A stretch of DNA of 64,000 nt from Rhizoctonia solani (taxonomy: Eukaryota; Basidiomycota; Agaricomycetes; Cantharellales; Ceratobasidiaceae): contig NC_057376.1 of the NCBI RefSeq assembly GCF_016906535.1, positions 1,798,001-1,862,000 of the forward strand, given 5' to 3'. A program made the translations under genes and the position numbers. Of the stretch, positions 12,120-25,003 are shown piece by piece. The notes beneath the pieces were generated by a model. The model was not told where the DNA came from, did not search any database, and was given only the letters and a program-made list of their open reading frames with translations. Every line of letters begins with the position of its first letter. The stretch's first letter is position 1.

Positions 12120-12931
12120 TCTGATTCTGGGCGAAGAGGCTAACGAGATACCATAAGAACTGAAACAGCTTGTGTATTTTACTTTTTTTAAATGTGTAGC
12201 ATACATAATGAAGTAGATTAACGTCATGGCTCGAAGCGATAGGCATGTGGCTGGATTATATTGGATATCCTCGCCACATTGTTTGCCTTTAACAGTCACA
12301 AAAGGGTATCAAGAATATGTATGACAAAATATGCAAGCAGCTTGGTGGTGTGAAGTCGAACACATCATCAAGGCCCGTTGTCAACTTTGCGACCCTTGCA
12401 AAGATAGACCGTGTAGTATTTCAACGACCATATATATAACTCAACGGCCAGTACCGCACCGAAGCTTAAAGCGCCGGACAATGCTTGACGCGTCATGATG
12501 ATGATGCCTGGATTGCTTATTTAAATCACAAGCTCTGATTAATTTCATAGAGCCATGTTCTGGATCTTGTCAAACCTGGGACTTGAATGCTACATTATAT
12601 ACATATGCTCATTGATTTCGGGAACTCGAAATCTTCGCAGGCCCTAATTTAGAGATTTACACTGACTTGTTCTTGGCTGTTTATACACTATATATGCATG
12701 TGTCTTTCCCTATCGCTGCCATATGCTGTACTTCGGAGTGAGTATTCCTACATTTTTATTGCGCCACCTTCGTCTGAAAGTGGGTTTGCAGCGTATTACG
12801 GGCTTGTTCATATAACCAGTATCACAACTTCGCGGTTAGGTTCTAGACCGTGGCCACGCGTACACAAAACGCGTCAATTACAAATCGTACAAATCACTCC
12901 ATAAGCTTAACAACCACAACGCACCATATAG
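12120..12931. other. Intergenic
   Basis: AT-rich and without a supportable gene. It holds the 3' flank of the CUE gene and the presumed promoter of the F-box-like gene. Confidence 0.5.
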
Positions 12932-14187
12932 ATGTCCTCTCTCCATGCAAAACCCAACGTCCCGGACATCGGTCGACGTGTCATAGAGGTGCCCGAGCTC
13001 CTCACGTTAGTTGCTCGCGAGTTTAGCATCGGTAAACAATGCCAACTCATGCTTGTCTCCAAACGTTTTTTCCACTCAGTGGGACCGATCGTTTGGAGGA
13101 AAGTACCAAGGCTGGACCTCATTATGAAATTAATCATTGGCACAAGCGTGAAGTATGATAGGTTCAGGGACTCACAAAGTGCTCACCATGAATTCACTGA
13201 AATCGTGAGCCAATTTCTTGTTCGCCGTCTACGATTTCACTTATTTTCAGCAAGACAATTGTACTTCCTTCGAACCCGGATCTTGGGCGATTTAACATAT
13301 ATGCGCCTTGGGTTCACGAGCTCGAAATTTTCAGACAATCCAGTCAAGAGATTCAAAATGTCAAGCCGTTCCTAACACTTCTTGATGGCCGGCCCCCACT
13401 CCCCAACCTACGGCGACTTACTACCCACACCGGTGCCACTAGTCTTAGCGGGAAGGAGCTGCTGGATCTCATCAATATCTTCTTCAGCCCATCTTTAAAG
13501 GTGATCAGAACCATTTTTCACGAGGAAGGTATCCAAGCCTATCTGGATGCCTCGTCTGTACCAACCTTCTTCAAGAAAATTGAGGAAACATGCCCACAAA
13601 TAGAGATACTGGAGTTTTACCCACAGAATCTACATGGATCGCCCGGTCCGTTTATGCTTAGCGACCAATCTCGCGCTATGTTACAATCTTTCTCCAACCT
13701 TCGGTCATTCACCAGCGCCGGTTATATCCTCGAATCTGCTACATTTGGCATTCTAGGCAGTTTACCCCATCTCGAGTCGCTCGGCATTCGGGGCGAGTAC
13801 ATAGAAGACCCTATTCTGGACGAACAGTTGTCTATACCTGCAGATTCGTTTGGGAAACTGGTTGACCTACGATTACACGACATTCATCCCCAGGATATCA
13901 AAACTCTCTGGAGCCAGCCACACATTGTCAATAAACTCATCTCTGTGTTGATACGAACTGACCCTACAATCCCTCCGAACCTGTCAGACAACACAGTAGA
14001 TGGGAACAGTTGGATTGAATTATTTTTGCTAGCTCTTCCCGGTCTAAGCCCTCGGCTGAAATCATTCATATTTTATGTCGGAGACGAGGACGGGTCAGAA
14101 TTCCAAGTTTCGCAGGAAGCTCGCGATGGTTTGAATAAGCTGGGACTAAGGCAACTTAAACTAAAGCTCGATTATGGTGGTTACTAA
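12932..14187 (+). CDS. F-box-like protein with leucine-rich C-terminus
   Basis: A 401-residue model from exons 12932-13204 and 13255-14187 (acceptor CAGCAAG). It closes in phase and joins two parts that read well: an N-terminal F-box-like helix bundle (EVPELLTLVAREF, LVSKRFFHSVGPIVWRKV, residues about 18-60) and a long leucine-rich region starting LGRFNIYAPWVHELEIF. Proteins of this form are abundant in Agaricomycetes and are thought to be substrate adaptors of SCF ubiquitin ligases, with the F-box binding Skp1. Partner and substrate are unknown. The F-box is divergent, so the call rests on layout more than on strict consensus. Confidence 0.7.
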
Positions 14188-14693
14188 TACCAAGTACCCA
14201 CTCAATTCATCTTTATATGCGTGTATTTCCGGATCATTTATTGCTCGAATATCTTGACATAATAAATTTAGCACTTTGTAGCTAGCGTGGCGCTTTCTCT
14301 TGTGTTTCCGAATAAAGATCTATTTCCCATGTAGATAGCCTAGAAAGCGCGTTGTCTATGATAAGGTCTTCATTCCTAACTCAGCAAGGTTTGTTTTCAT
14401 AACCCTTTCCGGGGAAGATATATACATTAAATAAATGAGGTCAGTGCTATCCTACATTGCTGCTCGATAGGGGCTCTGTGTTTTGCGGATTGAAAAAGAC
14501 GTGTCCCCAGTTGGAGAAAAGACATCAGACGCGTCAGAGTTGTAAGCGCCCAATGAGATCATATGCATCAAGGGACAGCCGATCTTAACTGGTCCCTGTG
14601 GCGCTTGCCGAATCTTTCCGATGGTTCAAGTTCTTAAAAAATCCTAAATTCCATCTCGAGCCTTGAGAATCTTGGGCTTCTCATTGATTAGCT
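14188..14693. other. Intergenic
   Basis: No gene seen. 3' flank of the F-box-like gene and upstream region of the thioesterase gene. Confidence 0.5.
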
Positions 14694-16870
14694 ATGCTTG
14701 CGCGCTGTTCTCTGTTAACTGCGCACCCTCGTCGCGCTCTCTTTACTACAGTTTCCAGAAGATCTTTTGGTTGGTCTCTTTCGTCTCAAAATGGAGGCGT
14801 ATCCCCCCAAGTCGATGCGGATAATACTGCCTCAAAGGAAACGGCTACAGTTGCCTCGATTGACAACTTATTGTCGATAGTAAGTAAGTTGATCGATGAC
14901 CTCTACTCGTCTACCGACGTCCGACGTATCTTATCCTAGGGAGGCGGTCCAATCCAGCATATAGCACGTAGGGGCTATCAATTTACCAAATATCGCGACT
15001 CTCACCCTTTGGCTATCGTATAGATTTACGCCAATGAGAAACTCGACCTCATGGAAAGATATCCTTGCGAAATCAAGTGAAGAGGCAAATCTCGTAGCGC
15101 AACAGCCTGTAGCTCAAGAAGAAACTCCTCTTCAACCGCGTCACATGCATGACTCGTATACGCAGGTAACTTTGGCCGAACCGTGCTAATGCTCATCTTA
15201 CCTATTACTCTAGGTTGAGCTTCCATTTTCAAGCAACCCCGCCTTGTTGGAACAATTTACGAATGCAGGCGGAGGTCTTAGAACTGGGCTGTTGATGGAA
15301 CAACTCGACGCACTGCCGGTTCAATAGCGTATAAACATGTTCTGGGACCGAGCGTACCGGATGTTCTTTCAGGGGAGCCTATCAGTCGCGGATTTTATCT
15401 GGTCACCGCCTCGGTTGACAGGTGCGTTTCTATATCCTCTCTCGCTTTTTGTCAAAGACAGAGTAAGATGTAAACTCGTTCTTTTGGAAGGTTGGATATG
15501 CTTCAGTCCTTTTCGTTGGCCAGGCAGCCTTCCGATATTCGGCTTTCTGGACAAGTTATCCATGTTGGAAATAGTAGTATCGAATGTGTTGTGAGGATGG
15601 AGCAACTGTCTGAACATGGACGGGGCGAGAAAACGGTTATGCTTGGTGAGCTGATCGAGTTCGAATTACTGATCTCAAAATAGGTGCTCAGTTGCTATAA
15701 ACTTATGTTGAAAGGTCGATTTTCAATGGTCGCTCGTGATGCTATTACGCATAAAGCCCGTGCTGTGAATCCGCTGGTTTTGTCCACTCGCGAAGAACAG
15801 GCGCTGTTCAAGTTTGGCGAAGGCAAGTGACTGGAGTTCATAGGGTCTGGCTGGAATTAACACCCAATGTAGCGGCCAGGGCTCGTAGGAAAATGGCTTC
15901 GATGACGTCTCTTAAACGAGTACCGCCATCCAAAGAGAAGCTCAGCTTCTCCATGCGGCTTTTCTCAAGTACTCGGGGTTATTCGATAGTGGAAGTACAA
16001 AGTGAGAGAATTCTTTTTATGTGCATAATCAGTTTACGATGCGCACTTGCTTATTCGGGTATGATAGGAAAGTCAAGGGAGAGGTGGAACCCGTCTGGAT
16101 GGAGGATACTCGCCTGGAAAAGACACTTATGATGTTCCCTCAGAAACGAAAGTAAGGTCAAATCAACTGGCAAACTGGTAATATGATTGATTATTGCCGT
16201 ATTTAGTGTTCATTCCAAAGTATTTGGTGGTTATCTTATGAGGTAGGTGCTTCTCTAGTTGCTTCTTATGGTAGCTGAGACCTGGGTAATGGTGCGGTAT
16301 ATCTAGGCTAGCATACGAGGTAGGAAATTCCTCAGCGGCGTTACTACTCGTTCAGAACCATACTGATTGGATATTTGTCACAGATAGGGTACACCAATGC
16401 ATACATGTTTACTCGTGCGCCTCTCCGTTTTCTGTCACTCGACGGGATAGCTTTCAAGAAGCCGGTTCCAATTGGTTCAATTCTTAGATTGACATCTCAT
16501 ATTTCCCACACGACATCCAACGCGGAATTTACTGCGGTTGCCGTGAGTGGACTCGTACGCAAATATAACCGACACTGATACTCTCCTGTTTCTCTTGCCT
16601 GCAATCAGCATGTTCAAGTTCAAGCAGAGGTCATTGACCCGGCAACAGGGGAAAGTAATTTGACAAACACGTTCAGGTTCACTTGGGTACGCGAGAATGG
16701 CCCCCCCTTGCATAGATTGGTCATTCCGCGCACTTATGCTGGTTGGTATCCAATTTGTTAAGTTTAGTGCATGCGCTTACCTTTTGCGCTTTGTAGAAGC
16801 GATGCAATGGTTGGAAGGGAAACGTGCACTCGACACGGGTGCTGAAATCCGGGCACTGCGTAACCCATGA
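14694..16870 (+). CDS. Mitochondrial acyl-CoA thioesterase, ACOT9-like (frameshifted)
   Basis: Hydrolyses acyl-CoA to free acid and CoA, probably in mitochondria: the N-terminus (MLARCSLLTAHPRRAL) is Arg/Ser-rich and lacks acids, as in a transit peptide. Conserved pieces appear in order: SWKDILAKSSEEA, HDSYTQVELPF, GLRTGLLMEQLDAL, SIAYKHV, VHVGNSS-type strand with VVRMEQLSEHG, WMEDTRLEKTLMMFPQ, VFGGYLMRLAYE, IGYTNAYMFTRAPLRFLSLDGI, and the C-terminal hot-dog strand near 16620-16710. Two hot-dog domains are expected. The frame breaks by one missing base near 15316 (between DAL and GSIAY) and near 15938 (in the PPSKE...LLHA segment). The region 15010-15040 also does not join cleanly. Either the gene is decaying or the sequence has indel errors. 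Confidence 0.75.
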
Positions 16871-17165
16871 TTTGACTTCCTTCTGTTCAAACTATTTAGA
16901 CTAGCAGCCGTGTGCCAAACGACAATAATTTAATAAAGTCGCAAACGAACTTGGAAAGGCATTGTGTTGTGTGTGTGCATGTGTGCGTGATTATAATTTG
17001 AAATGCTCCGAGAGGGTACGGATCACCAGGACCCGGGACCCGGAATTTGCTTTGGCCGAAAAACTGCGAGATGCCGGAAGGGACGAGGTTGTTGAACTTG
17101 CTTCCTCCCACGACCGACAGTCCCAGAACATTTTACCTCTCCTTATCTAGTCTATCATAGCAAAT

Positions 17166-19493
17166 ATGGTTAGTCTCTCTGCGTTTGTTGGGGAGTGTGT
17201 TCTGACACTTGGCTTTATTAGTCCGTTCACGGCGACGATGATCTTTACGCTGGTGAGAAAGGCTGCTATTGGAGCGTGCTTGTACCATGAATTAACACGA
17301 TGTCCGTTTATTCAGACCTTTACGGCAATGATGACTATGCTGCGGCCGAGGAAGAGATACTAGGCAACAACAAGTCAAACACTGGATCTGGAGAGAAAAG
17401 CGACCAGCCACCGGTTGACCCGCCTCAGACTTCTAATACTGACTCAGCACCAGCTAAAAGCGTGACTTCCGCAGTGACCGCAGCTCAGGTTCCTACACCT
17501 TCGACCTCGAAACCTGTTGAACCTAGTGTCCAGCCTCGACAGACTCCTGCGCTGATACCTCAGATTGGCTCCTCGATTGCGACATACACGTCAGACGAAG
17601 GGACCACCCTTCCCCCTGACTACGGCTCTGGTGCATATGGAAATGTCGGCGAACCCATCCAGTCTTACGACTCTCAAAACGAACGACAGTCCAACAATGG
17701 CTCCAACTACAACGATTCGAACCAAGCAGGTGCTGGCGGATACAACAACCAATCTGATCAACAGAAACAAGGAGGCTATATGAACGGTGCTGTATACGAA
17801 TCATCTAATCAAGGTGCATATGGCGCGGGTCAACGCGGCAGCGGTGGCGGCTATGGGGGCTTCAATGCTGCTGGAGGTGGAGGACGAAGGTTTGACAGTG
17901 TTCGACCGAGTGAAATGAAAGATGAGGGGTGAGTCTTGTTTGGACGTTCTACATTACTACGATCCTTCTGTGCTCTATACCGCATCATTGGAACGCCAAA
18001 GTACAAATGCTTTGTTGTCACGCTCAAATTACGTTACTCGATTGGACGATACTATAGCTAGTAGAGTAGTCTACGCATGTTCCAATGTGACCTACCCGAT
18101 TGCTAGTATCGTACCTAAAATCCAGACAAGTCCACTATTTTCCCTTGCTCAATCCACACCGTGTATGGACAGTAACTTACTAATGTGACATTGCTTTACC
18201 TCCCTGTGCTCGTCTGCTCGTTACCATCCGTACATCGTGTTTATAGGAAAATGTTTGTCGGGGGACTGAACTGGGATACTACAGATGGTGAATGTCTTTA
18301 CCTAGTTACTCACGTTTATACCTTGTCTCCGTACCATTCAACCAAAATAAGAAATCCTCACTCCAAACACGAGGCTGACTCACGCTCTGCACAGAATCAC
18401 TCCGTAGCTACTTTTCCCAATTTGGCAAAGTGGATGCATGTACCATTATGCGAGACGCGTCAGGTCGCTCCCGCGGCTTTGCGTTCTTGACTTTCGAAGA
18501 TCCAGCTGCTGTAAACGCAGTGATGGTGAGAGAGCACTTCCTTGATGGCAAAATAGTAAGCAGTTCGTTGGTAGTATTCCTGCATCCTTGTTAATTGCAC
18601 CTCAATCCTAGATCGACCCCAAGCGGGCTATTCCTAGAACAGAGCATGCCCGCACTCAAAAACTGTTTGTTGGAGGTCTAGCATCGACTGTTACGTCTGA
18701 ATCCATGCGCAACTTCTTTTCCCAGTATGTCTACATCTTGACGGTTTATGAATCTGTATTCACAGAATCTCAGATACGGTAAAGTGATCGACGCGAACGT
18801 GATGGTTGACCGTGACTCGAGTCGAAGCAAGGGCTTTGGCTTCGTCACGTTCGAAGACCAAGATGGAGTGGACAAATTACTTCAACTCGGTCCACTCGAG
18901 TTGGATGGCAAACTCGTATGTTCAATATTTCAACATTAACCCGGGTGACGTTGATTCGATTTTCCTCCTTTTAGATGGATATTAAGCTCGCCCAACCCCG
19001 AGGGACCTACCAACGCAACGAAGGATTCAACAACCAGGGTAACGATGGAGCCTACAACAACTACAACAATCGCCAGCAAGGTAATACTCCATTCGATCCC
19101 CAAGCGATGGCAGCTCTTTATGCTCGAGTCCAAATGATCAACCAAAACCAAGGTGGAATGGGCATGGGTATGAATGGAATGGGCGGCATGGGTGGCATGG
19201 GCGGCATGGGAGGTATGAGCGGTATGGGCGGTATGGGAATGGGCATGGGTGGTGCTAATGGTGGGTTCAACGGCGGCATGATGGGCAACGGCGGTGGAAT
19301 GGGTGGTGCCAACGGCATGATGGGTAACAGGGGTCAAGGCGGCGGAAACATGATGGCCGGTGTTCCGCGCGGGCCTGCTGCCATGCGAGGCGGGATGGCA
19401 CAAGCCCAGGGGCAAAACCAAGGAGGAGGGGGAGGAGGGATGGGCCCGAACAGGTACAATACCAAGGGACAGCACAACTACCGTCCGTACTGA
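17166..19493 (+). CDS. Two-RRM RNA-binding protein, Hrp1/Musashi-like hnRNP
   Basis: A 540-residue model from exons 17166-17168, 17222-17252, 17316-17928, 18247-18287, 18395-18555, 18612-18724, 18774-18915 and 18975-19493; it closes exactly in phase. The start exon is only the ATG. The N-terminus is acidic (DDDLYADLYGNDDY), followed by a Pro/Ser/Gln then Gly-rich low-complexity region. Two RRMs follow with RNP2/RNP1 pairs MFVGGL/RGFAFLTF and LFVGGL/KGFGFVTF. The C-terminus is a Gly-Met repeat (GGMGGM) ending in YRPY. In yeast Hrp1 works in mRNA 3'-end processing and nonsense-mediated decay and shuttles between nucleus and cytoplasm. The C-terminal PY-like end could be an import signal, which is inference. 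The 318-base intron at 17929-18246 is unusually long for this window. Confidence 0.88.
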
Positions 19494-20570
19494 GAAAGAG
19501 AGAGAGAAGTTTATTCATTTTCGATAATAGTGGACCTTGTACTTTATATCTGCCTTTGGATTAAAAGCGTCTTAGTTGACTATCACTTTTGTAAAATCTT
19601 TCTCGATTCTAATACAATAAACGGTCATAAATCGATCCTCACTGTGTAGGCCTTTGATTGGAAGTTGTTTATATGACAAGGGGCCGTGTGGTCGTGCGAC
19701 TTCAGCCATTCAGTGTAAACTATAGCCGGTATCTTGGGCTTCGGTCTACAATTAATGCTATGCGATACGATACAGATCGTGCTCAGAGTGCTTACACAGT
19801 CAGGATAAATACATTACTGTGAAATCCCAGTGTACTATCTACGTGTACTATCTACTCGTGCCTAGGGTTAGGCCTAGGTAAGCTCAAGAAAAAAAGAAAA
19901 GATCCCGCGACGACATGAGCCAGTACTGCAGTGGCAACGTCATCTCGCAGCCGCTCGTGCAAGCAGAGGAGCAGGCCACCCGGGCGGCAAAGATTGAATA
20001 ATCGAGATAGCTAGCAGTGCTAGCGTTTAGTCGATCAAGACTAAAAGAACAGATACTACACTTGATCTAAGCCAATAGGCCAGAGTGGTGAAGAAACACT
20101 GATGGCGAGAGATGGGGTTATGTATTCTGAGTAGGGAGGTCCATGCACTTGTTGTTGGCGGGTCTAACTCCTGTTGTGGCGCGCACAGGCCTAGTTGTTT
20201 AAAACAGATGTTGGTCCAGCTGTGTTGTGGGTAGGCTTTGTATGCGTATACTCAGCAAAATATGTGGGGTGGAATAACATGTGATTACATGTAATTGGGG
20301 TGTTTATCTCATTTATCAAAACCAATTTAATTTTATACAATCTTAAGAGTCTTAAATTAGTGTGCCTCAAATGTTTATTGAGTCATTGTTGAATCCCGGG
20401 GGTACAACAGGTCAGTAAGGCTTGTCAGACTTTAATTCAAACTTTGAAGGCCGTACCTGAACAAGATGTATGACATAATACAATTGTGATCCTTCTACAC
20501 GTGATCGGGGAATTGCACCAACATCGAAGGTTTGCTTTCTTCTCCTAACATCTCACCACAGCATCGCATT
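19494..20570. other. Intergenic, about 1.1 kb
   Basis: No gene or RNA could be supported. The sequence holds the hnRNP 3' flank, short poly-A runs and the kinase promoter. CCTAGGGTTAGGCCTAGG near 19861 is a near-palindrome of unknown meaning. Confidence 0.45.
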
Positions 20571-23093
20571 ATGTCTAACATTTTTCGGCCCCAACTCCCA
20601 GGCAATGCGCCACAAGACCCTCCACCCGCTAAGCGTAGAAAAGTGGAGAATCCCAAAACCGACAACATAACACCACCTTCTTCAAGACCAGCTCTTAAGG
20701 ACACTCCTTTTCGCCAGAGCTCTTGTCACCCAGGTCATATACCCATTCAGCTTCAAAGCTCATGTCAAAACCGGCCTATGCAGTCTACACTTGCTTCGCA
20801 GACTGCAGATGATACAAAAGATGCTGCAGCCTCAGTTGGCAGGCCTGGAAGAAAGGCCGAAGAGATGCAAGAAATCCTCCGCGAAGAGATCAACGGCGCA
20901 GTGTTCCGGTATCCATTATTATTTGAGGAACTTCCCATCAACCAGGCCCATCTGACGGCGAACATGAACCGATTGGCTCAGTCGCCACTGCTACGACGCG
21001 ACGGGCACTGGTCGATTGATTGCACCAGCTTCGAATCTGCGGAAAACCACTCAATGCATCAGGCTTGGGCCGATTTGCTAAATGTTATCATGCGTACTGC
21101 GTTCAGGGGCGGCCAGTTTCGTCCCGGACCTCAGCGAATAGTCGCACTGCGCGAAGCACGCGTTCTTTATGACCATGACGACGATACGGACACTTCTCCA
21201 GATCTTGTACAGGGACACACGAACCCTCTGGAGCGGCATCACTGGGGCACCCTGGAGTTCTTTGCGGAGTGCAAGGCCAAGCCAGACCAGCTCGGTGAAG
21301 CGCTGATGCAGATCGCTCGCTACTCCAGAGCCATGTTTACCCATCAGGTCTACCGACGGTTCATATACTCACTCGCTCTATGCGGAACCAAGGCGACGTT
21401 TGTGCGCGTGGGCCGGAATGGGATCATTCACTCGACGCCTATCGATGTCAAAGCCGAGCCTGAGCAGTTCATACGGGCTGCTGCAAGTCTGTTTGGGCTT
21501 GACGACGGTCAGTTTGGGTACGACACACGATTCTACTACTGGCCTCCACTTACGATAAAGGAAGACGGTCGGAAGAGGCAACTGAGGGTCAAGACGGGTA
21601 ACTGGCGCTGGATAGTGATTGAACTGTTGTGTCACCGGATGTGCTTGGTCGGGAGGGCCACGGTGGTCATGCTACTATGCAGGGTGAATAATCCAAAACA
21701 CCGTGCTGTGTTGAAGTCGATATGGCGGCATGAGTCTCGACCTGACGAGGGAGATACGCTGCGGAAGCTGGAAGGCAGCCCGGGGATATGTAGGTGTCAC
21801 TGGAACGAGTACTCGAACGACACGAAGGTCAAGGATCGAAGTTTGCTGGCCCCATCCGTTATCAGTCTATGTTCATGAACGTGTCTGAGAAAGACAGGCA
21901 ACAGATGCTGGAAGCTACTACTTCCATGGACTCGAAGAACGCACGCAGCACCAAGAGCCAGAAGGCGTACATGAAGGCTCAGCTGAAGCTATCGGAGGTG
22001 CCAGAGGATCGAGTGCATAGCTTGATACTGATGGATGAGGGTGCCCGGCTGTGGAGGATCAAACGGCTTCGGCATCTGATGGTAGTGCTTCGCGATGCCC
22101 TTGTTGGTGAGTATAGCATTCTGCTCGGTCAGTGTCGTGCTCGAGACAGAACGTGAACTAGGATATGCGTCGATGGCTATGTCCGACCAGGTTCATCGTG
22201 ACATCAGCGAGGGGAACATACTGTGCCAGACTCCTGGCTCTGAAGATTTGTGGGAAGGTGGTATGCCTGCCAGCGTGGATCTCGACGGCGACGATACCGT
22301 GGACGAGATTCGAGTGATGCTTTTGTCTCGTACGACTTCGACCACGTTACTCTGGAGGATGAGAGTGAGATCAAAGAGTGAGTGCTTGCAGTGCTGCCTG
22401 AACAGAGCGGCTGATGGTGTTGTCAGAGCAAATACACTGAAAGACTATGTCGAAGGGAGATACCCCAGCGGGAAGTCAATTGGTCGTCTGTATGATATGG
22501 AGTTCTCGGTCTCTGAAGACAGGCCGGAGACCGATGTGCGAACCAATGCAGAAAGGACGGTGAGAGGATGATTGATGTGGGTGGGGTGTTGGCTGAACTC
22601 TGGAACATCTCAGGGCACACTTGCGTTTATGTCTTCCAAGCTTCTATCGAAAAAGCCAGTCCGGCACACGTTCATGCACGACCTTGAGTCGTTCCTGTGG
22701 GTGTTGGTATGGCTGGTCGCCGTGCGCGCGCGCGAATACAATCAGCACAATGCGTATGAGCTACGTGAAGAGCTATGCTCACCGAAAGACAGCTTCAAGT
22801 CATTTTTTATCGCCAACTCAGACAGAGCTCGTGCGCAAATTGCGGGAGTAATCGATCCGACGGACACGGAATGGGTGCATGCATGGATAGTTATACGCCG
22901 TTTCGCCCATTTCCTCCATCAAAACTTGTACGGACAAGGAGATCCCGTACCCGATGAAGACTCACTAAAACCGCGATCGGAACCTTTGTCTACGACAACG
23001 AAAGTCAGCTACGAGGAGAAATGGAGGTTAATTAGGATCCCAATTGGGATATTTGACGAGATCATCGTCAAGTTACAGTCTTCCTCTCGTTGA
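20571..23093 (+). CDS. FunK1-type fungal protein kinase (frame interrupted)
   Basis: Fungal-specific kinase-like family, expanded in Agaricomycetes. The ATG at 20571 opens one frame to about 21785 that carries the typical FunK1 N-terminal half: a basic PPAKRRKVE segment, then SLFGLDDGQFGYD and YYWPPL. The frame then shifts. EDRVHSLILMDEG with VVLRDALVG lies at 22006-22105, the catalytic loop HRDISEGNIL (with the HRD Asp) at 22195-22225, and the C-lobe GTLAFMS...HTFMHDLESFLWVLVWL at 22612-22720, ending at 23093. An intron starting near 22106 fits between ALVG and the HRD exon. The breaks near 21790, 22310 and 22570 are not all explained by introns, so this is either a decayed kinase or one with indel errors. 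Confidence 0.7.
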
Positions 23094-23891
23094 TTATGGT
23101 CTTTTATCTTTCATTAAACTGTAGCAGTATCCTTACTGCGTATGCTACGTCTCTCCTATTGGTTATTTCTCTTGTAATGGATGTGACAGCACAGTTGTGT
23201 CCTATATCTCTTTTGTCCCTTTCCTTGCCTCTGCTCACTGTTGCTCCTGTGAAGTGCAGAACTGGTATCCTGCTTGAGAATATCTTTCTACGTTTGCCGT
23301 ACCGGAATTCTTTGGAGATCAACTCTGGACAGAAAGAACTCGCAAGTACGGCCTCTGCGCTCGGCACATGTATTGAATGCGTTGGGAATGATTCAGATAT
23401 TGTCTCAAGTTATGACTGTTTTGATTAAGCTCCAACACTATCATTAGGCAGTTCGTGCACAGTCTGAAATTGCCAATTGTTGCTTATTCATAATCCCCAA
23501 GTGCTGCCGTAAATTACTAGTACATTAGGTGTAACCAAACAATCCAAAATCACCAACAAATACTACCTCTTCCCAGCACCGCATTGACGCCGTCACCCAC
23601 AAATTATGCCCGTTTTGCACTACCAAGATCGAAAAAGATCCCAGTTTTTCCCTCTGTCAAAATTATGAGCCTCAGAAACCTCCAAAGCGAATGCAGCACA
23701 TGGATAGATCCCGGAATATTGTGTAACAGGCGCATAATTGTACAAGGGGCTCAAAACACGGAAGAATTATTCAACGCACATATCTAGGTAGAATACTGCT
23801 GCAAAATCTTCAGAGCGAGGATGCTTCTTGTGTTTCTTGTCAACTTTCTCAAAGCATTTCGAGCACTACCAGAGTAGTTAGTCGGTGAAGA
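23094..23891. other. Intergenic
   Basis: No supportable gene. The kinase (from the left) and the zinc-finger gene (from the right) converge on this stretch. Confidence 0.45.
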
Positions 23892-25003
23892 CTAGCGCTG
23901 ATATCCACTACGACATACCAACGAATCGTTCTCGCAATGCTTGCAGTCCCAGCGCACCGACGCCCGTTTCTTCTCAATTAGCTTTTCTTGCGGAGTCCCG
24001 CAAGATTCACACTTCCACCAACGGTTCAATGAAATGACTGGCATGTAGTCACTCTGGCTTGAGTGAAGTTTGTGGTGTTTCTCAACAGACCCAAAGCATT
24101 TGGGGCACTGCATAACCCGTTAATTAATGGAGCAGAAATAAGTTGGGATGGTCCTCACCAAACTCAAATCACGACAGCTCCCTGTGCTTTTGTTAGCTCT
24201 GGATTAGACGGAACGATTACGCCGTACTCACTGCACTTGAATGCCAAATCTCCATTCTTGGATCCACATCCTTCACACTCCCACACAGCATCACTGTACA
24301 GTGCCCAAGTAAAGTCTTCCTCCCGGGGATGAGCAGGATGCACATTCGCCACACCTCGTCCCGTAAAACAGTCCAAACACAGATCCGAATCGGGACAAGA
24401 CCGGCACTTGGCTCGCAGCGGCGCGTCTCGTGTTCCGCACCCGTCACATGCCCAAATGCCTTCAGCCGAGGTCACGAGCGCAAAGTTGTGAGGTGCGTGT
24501 TTGGTGTGATGTTCCGTTGGGTTCTTGTGGCATTCGAAGCACTGGAAGCCAACGTATTTGAGTTCTCATTATGATTTGATAAGTGTAATTTTAAGACTTA
24601 CTAGGGAGAAACTACGGCATAATACTGAGGCTACGTAGTTAGGAGAGCGCTAGGAGGCTGAAGTTAAGGACACGTACTGCACTTGTATCGGACTGGCGCG
24701 TTGGTTACGCCACATCCTCTGCATGACCAAATGGCAGGGTCTTCGTTATCCCCTTGATGTATGTGGTTATAAGCTGCTGCAGCATCGTGGGCGGCCTGAG
24801 CAGATACGTTAATAAGAACGGTTCTGCAGAACCAACCAAATACATACACTTGTCTTAATTGAGTGACCGTTAATTGAATGATATGCAGGGGGAGCGTCCA
24901 AGTCGGCAGCAGGAGGAGCACCAGACGAAGACGACTCGGCAGGACGATTAGTAGCATGCTCAGAGGGCTTCTCTTTTCCAGGCAAAAAATCAAAAAGTCC
25001 CAT
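23892..25003 (-). CDS. Multi-ZZ-type zinc-finger protein
   Basis: Starts at 25003 (MGLFDFLPGKEK) and stops at 23892, with four exons. A short Ser/Pro-rich N-terminus is followed by repeated ZZ-like modules: (1) WSCRGCGVTNAPVRYKC then CFECHKNPTEHH; (2) WACDGCGTRDAPLRAKC, CPDSDLCLDC, HPAHP; (3) WECEGCGSKNGDLAFKC then CPKCFGSVEKHH; (4) WKCESCGT with a final CKHC. Module 2 is nearest to the ZZ consensus (paired CxxC, a DLCxxC core and a His pair). In modules 1 and 3 an intron falls right after KCS and the middle CxxC is missing, so each is a shortened finger. ZZ domains bind zinc and recognise N-terminal residues or degrons in autophagy and chromatin proteins; the ligand here is unknown. Confidence 0.7.

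Noticed and set aside
19118..19475. Long minus-strand open frames, Pro- or His-rich, opposite the hnRNP gene
   Set aside because: They are antisense shadows of the Gly-Met repeat, with no start context or domain.
23090..23428. 112-codon open frame after the FunK1 gene
   Set aside because: Composition is unlike neighbouring proteins, no recognisable motif, and it overlaps the kinase 3' end.
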